Positions 1-7,377 of a stretch of 23,607 nucleotides of DNA are shown here, piece by piece; position 1 is the stretch's first letter, and every line of letters starts with the position of its first letter. The stretch is from an uncultured Oscillospiraceae bacterium. Lineage in GTDB: Bacteria > Bacillota > Clostridia > Oscillospirales > Oscillospiraceae. Where the stretch lies: positions 1 through 23,607 of the forward strand of contig CAKTPR010000026.1 in assembly GCA_934591725.1 (NCBI GenBank), written 5' to 3'. The notes beneath the pieces were generated by a model. That model did no database searches, had not been told where the DNA came from, and saw only the letters and a list, made by a program, of their open reading frames with translations. Made by a program: the position numbers and the translations under genes.

Positions 1-441
1 GCCGCGGTAGCTGCTTTCCCGGTCGATGACCACCATCGTCGTCGCGGTGCCCATGTCGATGACTATGAGCGGCGCGCCGTAGCATGCGATTGCGGCGACG
101 CTGCCGACAACGAGGTCGCCCGCCATGGTCGACGGATCGTCTATCCTGACGTTCATACCGGTTTTCATTCCCGGCGCGACGATCAGCGGCTTCTTGCCGA
201 TAAGGCTCTCCACCGCAAGACGCAGCGACTCCGTGACCGGAGGCACGACCGAGGAAATGATCGCCCCCTCGAAGCTCTTGAGGTCGATCCCGTAGAAGTC
301 CGTGACCTGCCGCAGCTTTATCGCGTACTCCGTCCCCGTCTCGCGCAGATCGGTATGGATGCGCACGACGTTCTGAATTTCCCCATTCTCTATTATGCCG
401 AGGACGATATTGGTGTTGCCGACGTCAATTGCGAGGATCAT
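1..441 (-). CDS. coaX: Type III pantothenate kinase, N-terminal 147 residues (runs off the window)
   Basis: CoaX phosphorylates pantothenate, the first committed step of coenzyme A synthesis, in the cytoplasm. Reading from the ATG at 441, the protein opens with MILAIDVGNTNIVLGI, the DxGNT phosphate-binding signature of the ASKHA fold in CoaX. Near residue 130 it has VIDMGTATTMVVID, the second phosphate motif. The segment aligning with the usual GADR motif reads AGDL, so the catalytic-base aspartate is kept but the following arginine is not; this looks like a lineage variant rather than a defect. Only 147 of an expected 250-260 residues are inside the window, so the C-terminus is unseen. An AGGAG site 7 bases upstream lies inside the end of the preceding ECF gene, and only 2 bases separate the two genes, so they are almost certainly cotranscribed and translationally coupled. 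Confidence 0.93.
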   Translation of the reverse strand, partial: MILAIDVGNTNIVLGIIENGEIQNVVRIHTDLRETGTEYAIKLRQVTDFYGIDLKSFEGAIISSVVPPVTESLRLAVESLIGKKPLIVAPGMKTGMNVRIDDPSTMAGDLVVGSVAAIACYGAPLIVIDMGTATTMVVIDRESSYRG

Positions 442-443
442 AT

Positions 444-1046
444 TCAGCTCCTGCCCTTCCCTGCGTATTTGATAACGGAAGTGATGCCCGACGAGAGGAC
501 GAGGTTCACGAGCAGTTCGACCACGAAGTTTATGCCCATCAGTCCGAAAATGACATAGTACAGCATATTCTGGCCGCCCGCCCAGCTCTGGATCGTGGAA
601 TTGAAGAACAGGAGCAGGCCGATCACCAGTATCCCGGTGTTCACAATGGGGCAGACGACGCCCGCGGTAACAACGCCCGCAAGCTCGCTCTTCTTTGCAA
701 GCAGCCTGTACACAAGGCCGGATATCCAGCCTGCCGCTGCGCCCTTGCCGATGCAGATGATGATGCAGGCAATGGGATTGATACCCATCAGCAGCATGAC
801 TACGCCGCCGTCCCACCCGGCAATGCCGGTCAGGAGCACTACTGTTCCGAATACTCCGCCGAGCAATGCTCCGGCAGAGCTTCCGTACACCGCAGCTCCG
901 ATGATGATCGGCGCGAGAGCCAGCGTTATCGGGAACGGGCCGAAGCGCACGAAGTTGCTGAGAACCTGCAGTACGACGATGATGGATGCGAACAGGGCAA
1001 GTCCGGTCTGTCTCCGGAGCCCTTTGCGGGGTGTTGCGTTACTCAT
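444..1046 (-). CDS. ECF transporter S component, probably pantothenate-specific (PanT-like)
   Basis: A 200-residue, very hydrophobic protein with about six membrane segments, typical in size for the substrate-binding S subunit of energy-coupling factor vitamin transporters. The stretch after the first helix (RFGPFPITLALAPIIIGAAV, followed by GSSAGALLGGVFG) has the proline- and glycine-rich look of the PF12822/DUF3816-type S components that include PanT. The start is the ATG giving MSNATPRKG, preceded by AGGAAGG at good spacing; the longer reading frame upstream would run into the promoter. Specificity is inferred from context: the next gene, 2 bases away, is pantothenate kinase, so import and trapping of pantothenate would be coupled. 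The ECF A, A' and T subunits are not in the window and are probably shared. Another substrate is possible. Confidence 0.82.
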   Translation of the reverse strand: MSNATPRKGLRRQTGLALFASIIVVLQVLSNFVRFGPFPITLALAPIIIGAAVYGSSAGALLGGVFGTVVLLTGIAGWDGGVVMLLMGINPIACIIICIGKGAAAGWISGLVYRLLAKKSELAGVVTAGVVCPIVNTGILVIGLLLFFNSTIQSWAGGQNMLYYVIFGLMGINFVVELLVNLVLSSGITSVIKYAGKGRS

Positions 1047-1098
1047 ATTAAATTCCTTCCTGCTGTCGCTCCGCTCAAGGCGGATGCGGCGCAGCTTG

Positions 1099-1127
1099 AT
1101 TATATACACGGATGCCGCATCTGTCAA
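1099..1127 (-). promoter_or_regulatory. Consensus sigma-A promoter for the ECF S component - coaX operon
   Basis: On the minus strand TTGACA (1122-1127) and TATAAT (1099-1104) are separated by exactly 17 bases, a perfect match to the housekeeping consensus. It sits immediately downstream of the terminator of the preceding gene and about 50 bases upstream of the start codon. Confidence 0.9.
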
Positions 1128-1130
1128 CTA

Positions 1131-1160
1131 AAAGGCACGGCGGTTTTCCGCCGTGCCTTT
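1131..1160 (-). terminator. Intrinsic terminator after the secreted-protein gene
   Basis: A perfect 13-bp inverted repeat, AAAGGCACGGCGG and CCGCCGTGCCTTT, with a 4-base loop. It lies 24 bases past the stop codon of the secreted protein and abuts the next promoter. The U tract is short (CTTTTAG). Confidence 0.8.
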
Positions 1161-1184
1161 GGCTATGCTGTTTTGCTTTCCGAA

Positions 1185-2456
1185 TCAGGATATGTCAATT
1201 TCTCCGCCGTCTTCGCTGTTTTCTGCAATTACTGTGTCTCTCACCGTAACTTCTGCGGTATCACCTTCTACTTTTATGACAATGTCATTTTTACTGCCAT
1301 CCTCATTCACCGAAGGCTCATACACCACATTATAATCTTCCTTATTATCAGGTTCCTCATAGCCGTCCGGCGCAGCATCTATTAACAGTCCTTCTTTGTC
1401 GTATAAATCTTTCTGTTTCGCAGTCCCATCCTTTAGATCAATGGTCATAACGATTCCGTCGTCAGTTCCATCCGTAGACACAATAATTCTATCCGCAAGC
1501 TCGCCGTCTTTATTTCCTATGATACTGACAAGCATTCCATCAAAATCATCAGGATTAGCGGAGGGATCAACTTTTGACAGATCGCCTATCTGCACATATT
1601 CCCCGCCGCCATCGCCATTGAGTCCGATGACTTTTATATAGTACTTTGTATTGTCGTCTTTTGCATTTGCGATGCCTACCCAACCACTTTTATTCGTGTG
1701 CGTCAAAAGTGCATCGCCATCATCCGCCGGCTGATCATTGTCCGTCTCTAAAGAATACTTTGGCGGTGTCCAGTCCGAATAGTACTCTGTAGTCCCGCCG
1801 TAGATAATAAACACCGTGGTTCTCTCGATTTTGGAAACTGCATCCATACCCTTCTTGATGGTTGCTTCCATATCTGTTTCCCCGTTTTCGGTCACTACGC
1901 CGATTCCCTTGACATCAAGGCCGCTCTTGGATGCTTCCGTCTCCTGCGCGCCGGTCACGAACCCCGTGACCACGACCTGGAGCTTCACGTCCCCGCCGTT
2001 ACCGACATTGAACCTGTCGCCCGCAACGACGCCTATGACCGCTGCGTAGGTGAGCTTATCAAGCTTTGTACGCAGCTCCTCCGCCTCGGCGGTAGGAACA
2101 TCCTCCTTGACCTGTATCAGGCCGTTTTCGATATAAAGCTTCGCATAGTCTATCCCAAGCTCCTCGGCCTCGCCCGTGCAGCCGCGCAGCAGCTTCGCCG
2201 CAGCAAGATCAAGGATGTGGACATATAGCTTATCCTCCGACGTCTTGGGCTTCCAGCTCACGCCGTCTATCGTGATGTCGTCATCGCCGAGTTCGTGCCT
2301 GTCAACTCCCGGCGCATCGGGGAGCCCGACACCGTAGGTGACGTATTCGACAGGCAGCTCGCTGTCCGTCTTGTCGGCAAATGCCGCCGTCCCCATGGAG
2401 AGCATCAGCGCAAGCATCAGCATCACGGAGAGCATATAGCGCAGTGGTTTCTTCAT
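1185..2456 (-). CDS. Secreted protein of unknown function
   Basis: A 423-residue protein with a clear signal peptide: MKKPL, a long Leu/Met-rich core, then GTAAFA just before the probable cleavage site, so it should be exported. I recognise no family. The first 220 residues look like an ordered domain rich in TYAAVIGVV- and VQVVVTGFV-like strands. After about residue 230 the protein is very acidic and Asp/Gly/Asn-rich (TDNDQPADDGD, GLNGDGGGE, STDGTDDG), as in calcium-binding or cell-surface linker proteins. The start is the second of two close ATGs (2456) because GGGAGG is 8 bases from it but only 2 from the ATG at 2462. The gene stands alone between its own promoter and terminator. The 3' half is visibly richer in A+T than the 5' half, suggesting a chimeric origin. 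Confidence 0.85.
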   Translation of the reverse strand: MKKPLRYMLSVMLMLALMLSMGTAAFADKTDSELPVEYVTYGVGLPDAPGVDRHELGDDDITIDGVSWKPKTSEDKLYVHILDLAAAKLLRGCTGEAEELGIDYAKLYIENGLIQVKEDVPTAEAEELRTKLDKLTYAAVIGVVAGDRFNVGNGGDVKLQVVVTGFVTGAQETEASKSGLDVKGIGVVTENGETDMEATIKKGMDAVSKIERTTVFIIYGGTTEYYSDWTPPKYSLETDNDQPADDGDALLTHTNKSGWVGIANAKDDNTKYYIKVIGLNGDGGGEYVQIGDLSKVDPSANPDDFDGMLVSIIGNKDGELADRIIVSTDGTDDGIVMTIDLKDGTAKQKDLYDKEGLLIDAAPDGYEEPDNKEDYNVVYEPSVNEDGSKNDIVIKVEGDTAEVTVRDTVIAENSEDGGEIDIS

Positions 2457-2529
2457 AAGCATGACCTCCCGATCAATATAATTTGTCCGCCAGGCGCATT
2501 CATATGTCCGTGCGGTTTTACACAAATCC

Positions 2530-2558
2530 AGTATATCTTATGACACAGCTTTTGTCAA
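2530..2558 (-). promoter_or_regulatory. Sigma-A promoter for the secreted-protein gene
   Basis: Minus strand TTGACA (2553-2558), 17-base spacer, TATACT (2530-2535). It is about 75 bases upstream of the chosen start codon. Confidence 0.85.
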
Positions 2559-2595
2559 TGTCATTTCGGTATTCGTACCAGTCAAGAATTATTAA

Positions 2596-2625
2596 TGATC
2601 CCACCGGAAAAATCCGGTGGGATCA
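2596..2625 (-). terminator. Intrinsic terminator after the lipoprotein gene
   Basis: A perfect 13-bp stem (TGATCCCACCGGA with TCCGGTGGGATCA) and a 4-base loop, followed on the minus strand by the AT-rich TTAATAATT. It lies about 20 bases after the lipoprotein stop codon. Confidence 0.8.
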
Positions 2626-2647
2626 TACTGTAATCATAATTCGGTTT

Positions 2648-3529
2648 TCAGTCAGCCTTTTCTTCCGGTACGGCAGACGGCTCCGGAGTCTCGACCACTA
2701 CCGGCTTTTCGGTACTGGCCGCAGGCAGTGTCACCGCCGCGCCGTTTACGGTCATGTCCGGCAGCGTGATCGCCTTGACGCTGTTCACGCCCGTCACCGT
2801 GAGCTCGGTCGGGACGCTCTGGATCTTCAGATTGGGATAGAAGCCGAAGCCCGACTCAGCTATGAGATACTTCAGCAGCGGCGCAAGGTCGGCGCTGATG
2901 CGCGTCGGAATGTGTGTTTCTTTATCTATGTTCACCGATATGGGGATGTTGTCCATCTTGCTCTTGTGCGGCCCGTTCCCGCTTATGGCGTTCATGAGCA
3001 TCTTGCCGGGCAGCTCAAGCGTCAGCGGGATGACCGTGGACTCCTCAAGTTTCTCCTCGTCCGACATTGAGACAGGCTGCGTGTTGTTCTCGAACATTGC
3101 GATAATGCTCGCCACATCTATCTGCGCAGCCTCACCGTCGGACTCGACATCCACCGCCATCCATACCGGTTCATCGCCGCCGAGGCTGTATCCGAAATAC
3201 AGCTCCAGCTGCTCGCCCTCCATCGCGATGTACATCGGCAGATTGATCCGTCCCATCCTGCCGAGGGAAGCCGTCGCATCTATCTTCATCGTGAACGGAT
3301 CGAGTATCCATTCGCAGCTGGCCTTGACAGTCGCCTTGATAGGCTCCCCGTTTGAGGTTCCGTTGGCAGTCGATTTGAGGTCAAAGCTCATGCTCTGGAG
3401 CTCCGCAATGGCTCTGTACGTTTTCTTGACGATGAGCATAGCGCTCAGGCTCTTTGAGCAGCCCGTCAGCCCAAAGCACATCACAAGGCACAGAACAACG
3501 GCAATTATTCTCACAAGCCTCTTCTTCAA
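2648..3529 (-). CDS. Lipoprotein of unknown function (LolA/DUF6612-like in outline)
   Basis: A 293-residue protein with a lipoprotein signal peptide. The basic start MKKRLVR is followed by a hydrophobic core and the lipobox LTGC, so the mature protein should be lipid-anchored at Cys24 on the outer face of the membrane. The body alternates beta-strand-like segments beginning ELQSMSFDLKSTANG, with PFTMKIDAT and MYIAMEGEQLELYFGY. This resembles Firmicutes lipoproteins with a LolA-like half-barrel that measure or bind lipids, but I cannot assign a family firmly. The tail is Pro/Glu/Val-rich and probably unstructured. The start codon is TTG: an ATG 8 bases upstream is in another frame, and AAAGGA is 11 bases before the TTG. 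The gene is monocistronic between its own promoter and terminator. Confidence 0.85.
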   Translation of the reverse strand: MKKRLVRIIAVVLCLVMCFGLTGCSKSLSAMLIVKKTYRAIAELQSMSFDLKSTANGTSNGEPIKATVKASCEWILDPFTMKIDATASLGRMGRINLPMYIAMEGEQLELYFGYSLGGDEPVWMAVDVESDGEAAQIDVASIIAMFENNTQPVSMSDEEKLEESTVIPLTLELPGKMLMNAISGNGPHKSKMDNIPISVNIDKETHIPTRISADLAPLLKYLIAESGFGFYPNLKIQSVPTELTVTGVNSVKAITLPDMTVNGAAVTLPAASTEKPVVVETPEPSAVPEEKAD

Positions 3530-3591
3530 ATCGCATCCGTTCCTTTCAGCTGCCGCAGTACGGCATTTTTTTCACATACATTCACTTGATA

Positions 3592-3620
3592 AGTATAAAT
3601 ACTCTTTACGCAAAAATCAA
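3592..3620 (-). promoter_or_regulatory. Sigma-A promoter for the lipoprotein gene
   Basis: Minus strand TTGATT (3615-3620), 17-base spacer, TATACT (3592-3597), about 65 bases upstream of the TTG start. The rest of the 227-base gap up to ppdK holds the ppdK terminator and AT-rich sequence with no gene that I can see. Confidence 0.75.
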
Positions 3621-3691
3621 GCGTCACATATTCACGCGGTGTAAATAAAATGTTAACGCGAATTATTAAGAGCTTTATTAATTATATAAGG

Positions 3692-3727
3692 AAAGGCACC
3701 CATCACCTTGCGGTGACGGGTGCCTTT
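3692..3727 (-). terminator. Intrinsic terminator after ppdK
   Basis: AAAGGCACCC and GGGTGCCTTT enclose an inner TCACC/GGTGA stem with one mismatch and a TTGC loop. It lies 30 bases past the ppdK stop. The stem also ends in TTTT on the plus strand, but no plus-strand gene leads into it. Confidence 0.8.
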
Positions 3728-3756
3728 TAATTATGCGGTAATTGCCCTTTCGGGAA

Positions 3757-6393
3757 TTACATCTCCTTGATTGCGGCCTGTGCAGCTGCAAGGCGGGCGA
3801 TAGGAACGCGGAACGGGCTGCAGGACACGTAGTCCAGACCGACCTTGTGGCAGAACTCGACGGAGCTGGGGTCGCCGCCGTGCTCGCCGCAGATGCCGAG
3901 GTGGATCTCCGGACGGGTCTCACGGCCGAGCTTTGCAGCCATGGCAACCAGCTTGCCTACGCCGACCTGGTCGAGACGTGCAAACGGATCGCTCTCGTAG
4001 ATCTTGTTGTCGTAGTAAGCGCCGAGGAACTTGCCGGCGTCGTCACGGCTGAAGCCGAAGGTCATCTGGGTCAGGTCGTTGGTGCCGAAGGAGAAGAACT
4101 GAGCCTCGGTGGCGATCTGGTCAGCGGTCAGAGCGGCGCGCGGGATCTCGATCATGGTACCGACGAGGTACTTCATGTCGGAGCCGGCATCGGCAATGAG
4201 CTTATCCGCAACTGCGGTGACAACATCCTTGACGAACTTGAGCTCCTTGACCTCGCCGACCAGCGGGATCATGATCTCGGGAACGAGCTTCCACTCGGGG
4301 TGACGTGCCTGAACGGCGAGAGCCGCCTTGATAACGGCACGGGTCTGCATCTCGGCGATCTCCGGGAAGGTGACAGCCAGACGGCAGCCGCGGTGACCCA
4401 TCATGGGGTTGAACTCGTGCAGGGAAGCGATGATGTTCTTGATCTGCTCAACGGTCTTGCCCTGAGCCTTTGCAAGAGCCTCAATGTCGGCTTCCTCGGT
4501 GGGAACGAACTCATGGAGAGGAGGATCGAGGAAGCGGATGGTTACGGGGTAGCCGCCCATTGCTTCGTAGATGCCCTCGAAGTCTTCCTGCTGCATCGGC
4601 TCAAGCTTTGCAAGAGCTGCAACGCGCTCTTCCTTGGTGTCGGAGCAGATCATCTCACGGAAGGCAGCGATACGGTCGCTGTTGAAGAACATGTGCTCGG
4701 TACGGGTCAGGCCGATGCCCTGTGCGCCAAGCTCACGTGCCTTGCGTGCATCGTGAGGAGTATCGGCGTTGGTGCGCACCTGGAGACGGCGGTACTTGTC
4801 AGCCCAGCCCATGATGCGGCCGAACTCGCCTGCGATGGTAGCGTCGACAGTGGGGATAAGACCGTCATAGATGTTGCCGGTGGAGCCGTCGATGGAGATA
4901 TAATCGCCCTCGTGGTAGGTCTTGCCTGCGAGGGTGAACTTCTTGTTTGCCTCGTCCATGGCGATAGCGCCGCAGCCGGAGACGCAGCACTTGCCCATGC
5001 CGCGGGCGACAACTGCCGCGTGGCTGGTCATGCCGCCGCGAACGGTCAGGATGCCCTGTGCGGCCTTCATGCCTTCGATATCCTCAGGGCTGGTCTCAAG
5101 ACGGACGAGAACGACCTTCTCCTTGCGGGCAGCCCATTCCTTGGCCTCTTCAGCGGAGAAGACGATCTTGCCGCAGGCAGCGCCGGGGGATGCGCCGAGG
5201 CCCTTGCCGATGGGAGTTGCGGCCTTGAGGGCGGCGGTGTCGAACTGCGGGTGGAGCAGAGTGTCGAGGTTTCTCGGGTCGATCATCAGAACGGCCTTCT
5301 TCTCATCGATCATGCCCTCGTCAACGAGGTCGCATGCGATCTTGAGAGCGGCCTGAGCGGTACGCTTGCCGTTGCGGCACTGGAGCATGTAGAGCTTGCC
5401 GTTCTCGACGGTGAACTCCATGTCCTGCATGTCGCGGTAGTGCTCCTCGAGAATGCTGCAGACCTTAACGAAGTCGGCATATGCCTCGGGGAACTGCTCT
5501 GCCATCTGGGCGATGGGCATCGGGGTGCGGACGCCGGCGACGACGTCTTCGCCCTGTGCATTGACGAGGAACTCGCCCATGAGCTTCTTCTCGCCGGTGG
5601 CGGGGTCACGGGTGAATGCGACGCCGGTGCCGGAGTTCTCATTGAGGTTGCCGAACACCATGGGCATGACGTTGACAGCGGTGCCCCAGGAGTAGGGGAT
5701 ATCGTTGTCGCGGCGGTAGACGTTTGCTCTGGGGTTGTCCCAGGAACGGAAGACCGCACGGATAGCTTCGTAGAGCTGGACTTTCGGGTCGGAGGGGAAG
5801 TCCTCGCCGATCTGCTTCTTGTACTCTGCCTTGAACTGCTCAGCGAGCTTCTTGAGGTCGGAAGCATCGAGCTCCAGGTCGGAGGTGACGCCCTTCTCGG
5901 CCTTCATCTTGTCGATGAGCTGCTCGAAGTACTTCTTGCCGACTTCCATAACGACGTCGGAGAACATCTGGATGAAGCGGCGGTAGGAGTCGTAAACGAA
6001 ACGCTCGAACTTGGGATCGGGGTTGCCCTTGATCATGGCGGCGACGACGTCGTCATTCAGGCCGAGGTTCAGGATAGTGTCCATCATGCCGGGCATGGAG
6101 GCGCGGGCGCCGGAACGCACGGAGACGAGCATGGGGTTCTGGAGGTCGCCGAACTTCTTGCCGTTCATTTCCTCCATCTTTGCGACGTACTGCATGATCT
6201 CAGCCATGATCTCATCATTGATCTGACGGCCGTCCTCATAGTACTGGGTGCAGGCTTCGGTGGTGATGGTGAAGCCCTGGGGAACAGGCAGACCGATGTT
6301 GGTCATCTCGGCCAGGTTTGCACCCTTGCCGCCCAGCAGCTCACGCATGTTTGCGTTGCCTTCGGAAAACAGGTAGACGTATTTCTTGCTCAT
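3757..6393 (-). CDS. ppdK: Pyruvate, phosphate dikinase
   Basis: PPDK interconverts pyruvate + ATP + Pi and phosphoenolpyruvate + AMP + PPi, and in anaerobic Clostridia it can run glycolytically. The 878 residues match the usual 870-880. Domains in order are an N-terminal ATP-grasp nucleotide-binding region (from GGKGANLAEM near residue 21), a swivelling phosphohistidine domain with GGMTSHAAVVARGMG (catalytic His about 458), and a C-terminal PEP/pyruvate TIM barrel ending in GICGEHGGDPSS with the catalytic Cys at about 835. All key residues are present. The ATG start has AAAGGA about 10 bases upstream. It is monocistronic, with its own promoter and terminator. The PPDK regulatory protein (phosphotransferase/kinase) is not in the window. 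Highly biased codon use suggests strong expression. Confidence 0.98.
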   Translation of the reverse strand: MSKKYVYLFSEGNANMRELLGGKGANLAEMTNIGLPVPQGFTITTEACTQYYEDGRQINDEIMAEIMQYVAKMEEMNGKKFGDLQNPMLVSVRSGARASMPGMMDTILNLGLNDDVVAAMIKGNPDPKFERFVYDSYRRFIQMFSDVVMEVGKKYFEQLIDKMKAEKGVTSDLELDASDLKKLAEQFKAEYKKQIGEDFPSDPKVQLYEAIRAVFRSWDNPRANVYRRDNDIPYSWGTAVNVMPMVFGNLNENSGTGVAFTRDPATGEKKLMGEFLVNAQGEDVVAGVRTPMPIAQMAEQFPEAYADFVKVCSILEEHYRDMQDMEFTVENGKLYMLQCRNGKRTAQAALKIACDLVDEGMIDEKKAVLMIDPRNLDTLLHPQFDTAALKAATPIGKGLGASPGAACGKIVFSAEEAKEWAARKEKVVLVRLETSPEDIEGMKAAQGILTVRGGMTSHAAVVARGMGKCCVSGCGAIAMDEANKKFTLAGKTYHEGDYISIDGSTGNIYDGLIPTVDATIAGEFGRIMGWADKYRRLQVRTNADTPHDARKARELGAQGIGLTRTEHMFFNSDRIAAFREMICSDTKEERVAALAKLEPMQQEDFEGIYEAMGGYPVTIRFLDPPLHEFVPTEEADIEALAKAQGKTVEQIKNIIASLHEFNPMMGHRGCRLAVTFPEIAEMQTRAVIKAALAVQARHPEWKLVPEIMIPLVGEVKELKFVKDVVTAVADKLIADAGSDMKYLVGTMIEIPRAALTADQIATEAQFFSFGTNDLTQMTFGFSRDDAGKFLGAYYDNKIYESDPFARLDQVGVGKLVAMAAKLGRETRPEIHLGICGEHGGDPSSVEFCHKVGLDYVSCSPFRVPIARLAAAQAAIKEM

Positions 6394-6464
6394 CTTTTTT
6401 ATCCTTTCTATGGTAAATTAAGATTTGGCAGATAACAGTGAATGCAGTATCTTCTGCACTCCTT

Positions 6465-6494
6465 AGGATATCACATAAAGCGCCATTTTTTCAA
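6465..6494 (-). promoter_or_regulatory. Probable ppdK promoter
   Basis: Minus strand TTGAAA (6489-6494), 18-base spacer, TATCCT (6465-6470), about 70 bases before the start codon. It is a moderate match to the consensus and starts just after the rsmA stop codon. Confidence 0.55.
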
Positions 6495-6504
6495 TACATT
6501 TTAA

Positions 6505-7377
6505 TCACAAATCTGTATTTATTATAGCCAATATTTTGTCTGAGATTTTCGCAAAACCACTAATATCCAATACTTCTCCGCGGATCCGCGGATCGTATCC
6601 GCATTCGGTGAGCGCGCGCTCGGCCCGTTCCTTGGTGATTTCGCCTAACTGAGAGCTTATCGCATTCACAAGGGTCTTGCGTCTCTGGTTGAATGCGGCG
6701 CGGATGATGCGGAACATGAGCTTTTCATCCATGACCGCGGCGGGGTGCTCCTCGCGCCTTTTCAGGCGGATGACGCTCGATGTAACCTTCGGCTGCGGGA
6801 CGAAGCAGGACGGCGGCACATCGAACAGCAGCTCCGGTTCTTCATACCATTGCACGAAGATACCGAACGCGCCGTAATCCGCCATGCCGGGCTTTGAGCA
6901 TATCCGCCGCGCGACCTCGCGCTGGATCATGACGGTGATGCTCTCAAAGCAGCCGGCCTCGATAAGCGCCGTGAGGAGCGGAGAGGTGACATTATACGGC
7001 AGATTTGCACATACCACGGGGCGCAGCCCCGGAAGCTTTTCCGCGACAAGTGCCGGGATATCCTGCTTGAGAATGTCCCCGTAGACCATCTCGACGTTTT
7101 TGCAGCCGATGAGCGTCTCGGCAAGAATCGGTTCGAGCGCGCGGTCAAGCTCGACGCACACTACCTTTCCCGCTCTCGCCGAAAGCTCGCGCGTAAGGCA
7201 GCCGACGCCCGCGCCGATCTCCAGCACGCCTGTATTCTCATTAAGCCCCGCGGACTCGGCAATGTCCTCCGGCACCCATGAGGCCGTGAGGAAGTTCTGC
7301 CCAAGCGACTTTGAGAAGCGGAAGCCGTGCCGCGCGAGCAGGTCATGTATATAATTGATGTCCGTCAGCAGATTCAT
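6505..7377 (-). CDS. rsmA: 16S rRNA (adenine1518-N6/adenine1519-N6)-dimethyltransferase
   Basis: RsmA (KsgA) dimethylates two adjacent adenines in the 3' terminal helix of 16S rRNA during small-subunit maturation; its loss gives kasugamycin resistance. The 290 residues carry the family hallmarks: SLGQNFL near residue 24, SAM-binding VLEIGAGVGCLT (51-62), acidic GDIL (100-103), catalytic NLPYNV (125-130), and the C-terminal helical FNQRRKTL for rRNA contact. The start ATG overlaps the stop of the trmD fusion gene as ATGA, so the two are translationally coupled and belong to the same rimM-trmD operon. No clear terminator is seen before the ppdK promoter, so transcripts may run toward ppdK. Confidence 0.97.
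   Translation of the reverse strand: MNLLTDINYIHDLLARHGFRFSKSLGQNFLTASWVPEDIAESAGLNENTGVLEIGAGVGCLTRELSARAGKVVCVELDRALEPILAETLIGCKNVEMVYGDILKQDIPALVAEKLPGLRPVVCANLPYNVTSPLLTALIEAGCFESITVMIQREVARRICSKPGMADYGAFGIFVQWYEEPELLFDVPPSCFVPQPKVTSSVIRLKRREEHPAAVMDEKLMFRIIRAAFNQRRKTLVNAISSQLGEITKERAERALTECGYDPRIRGEVLDISGFAKISDKILAIINTDL

Noticed and set aside
444..1127. A longer N-terminus for the ECF S component, starting at 1127
   Set aside because: It would place the start inside the -35 box of the consensus promoter, and the ATG at 1046 has a strong ribosome site.
3742..6435. An 897-codon open frame on the plus strand opposite ppdK
   Set aside because: It mirrors ppdK exactly, has a low-complexity composition rich in Leu, Ala, Gly, Val and Asp, has no ribosome site or family motif, and arises from biased codon use in a highly expressed GC-rich gene.
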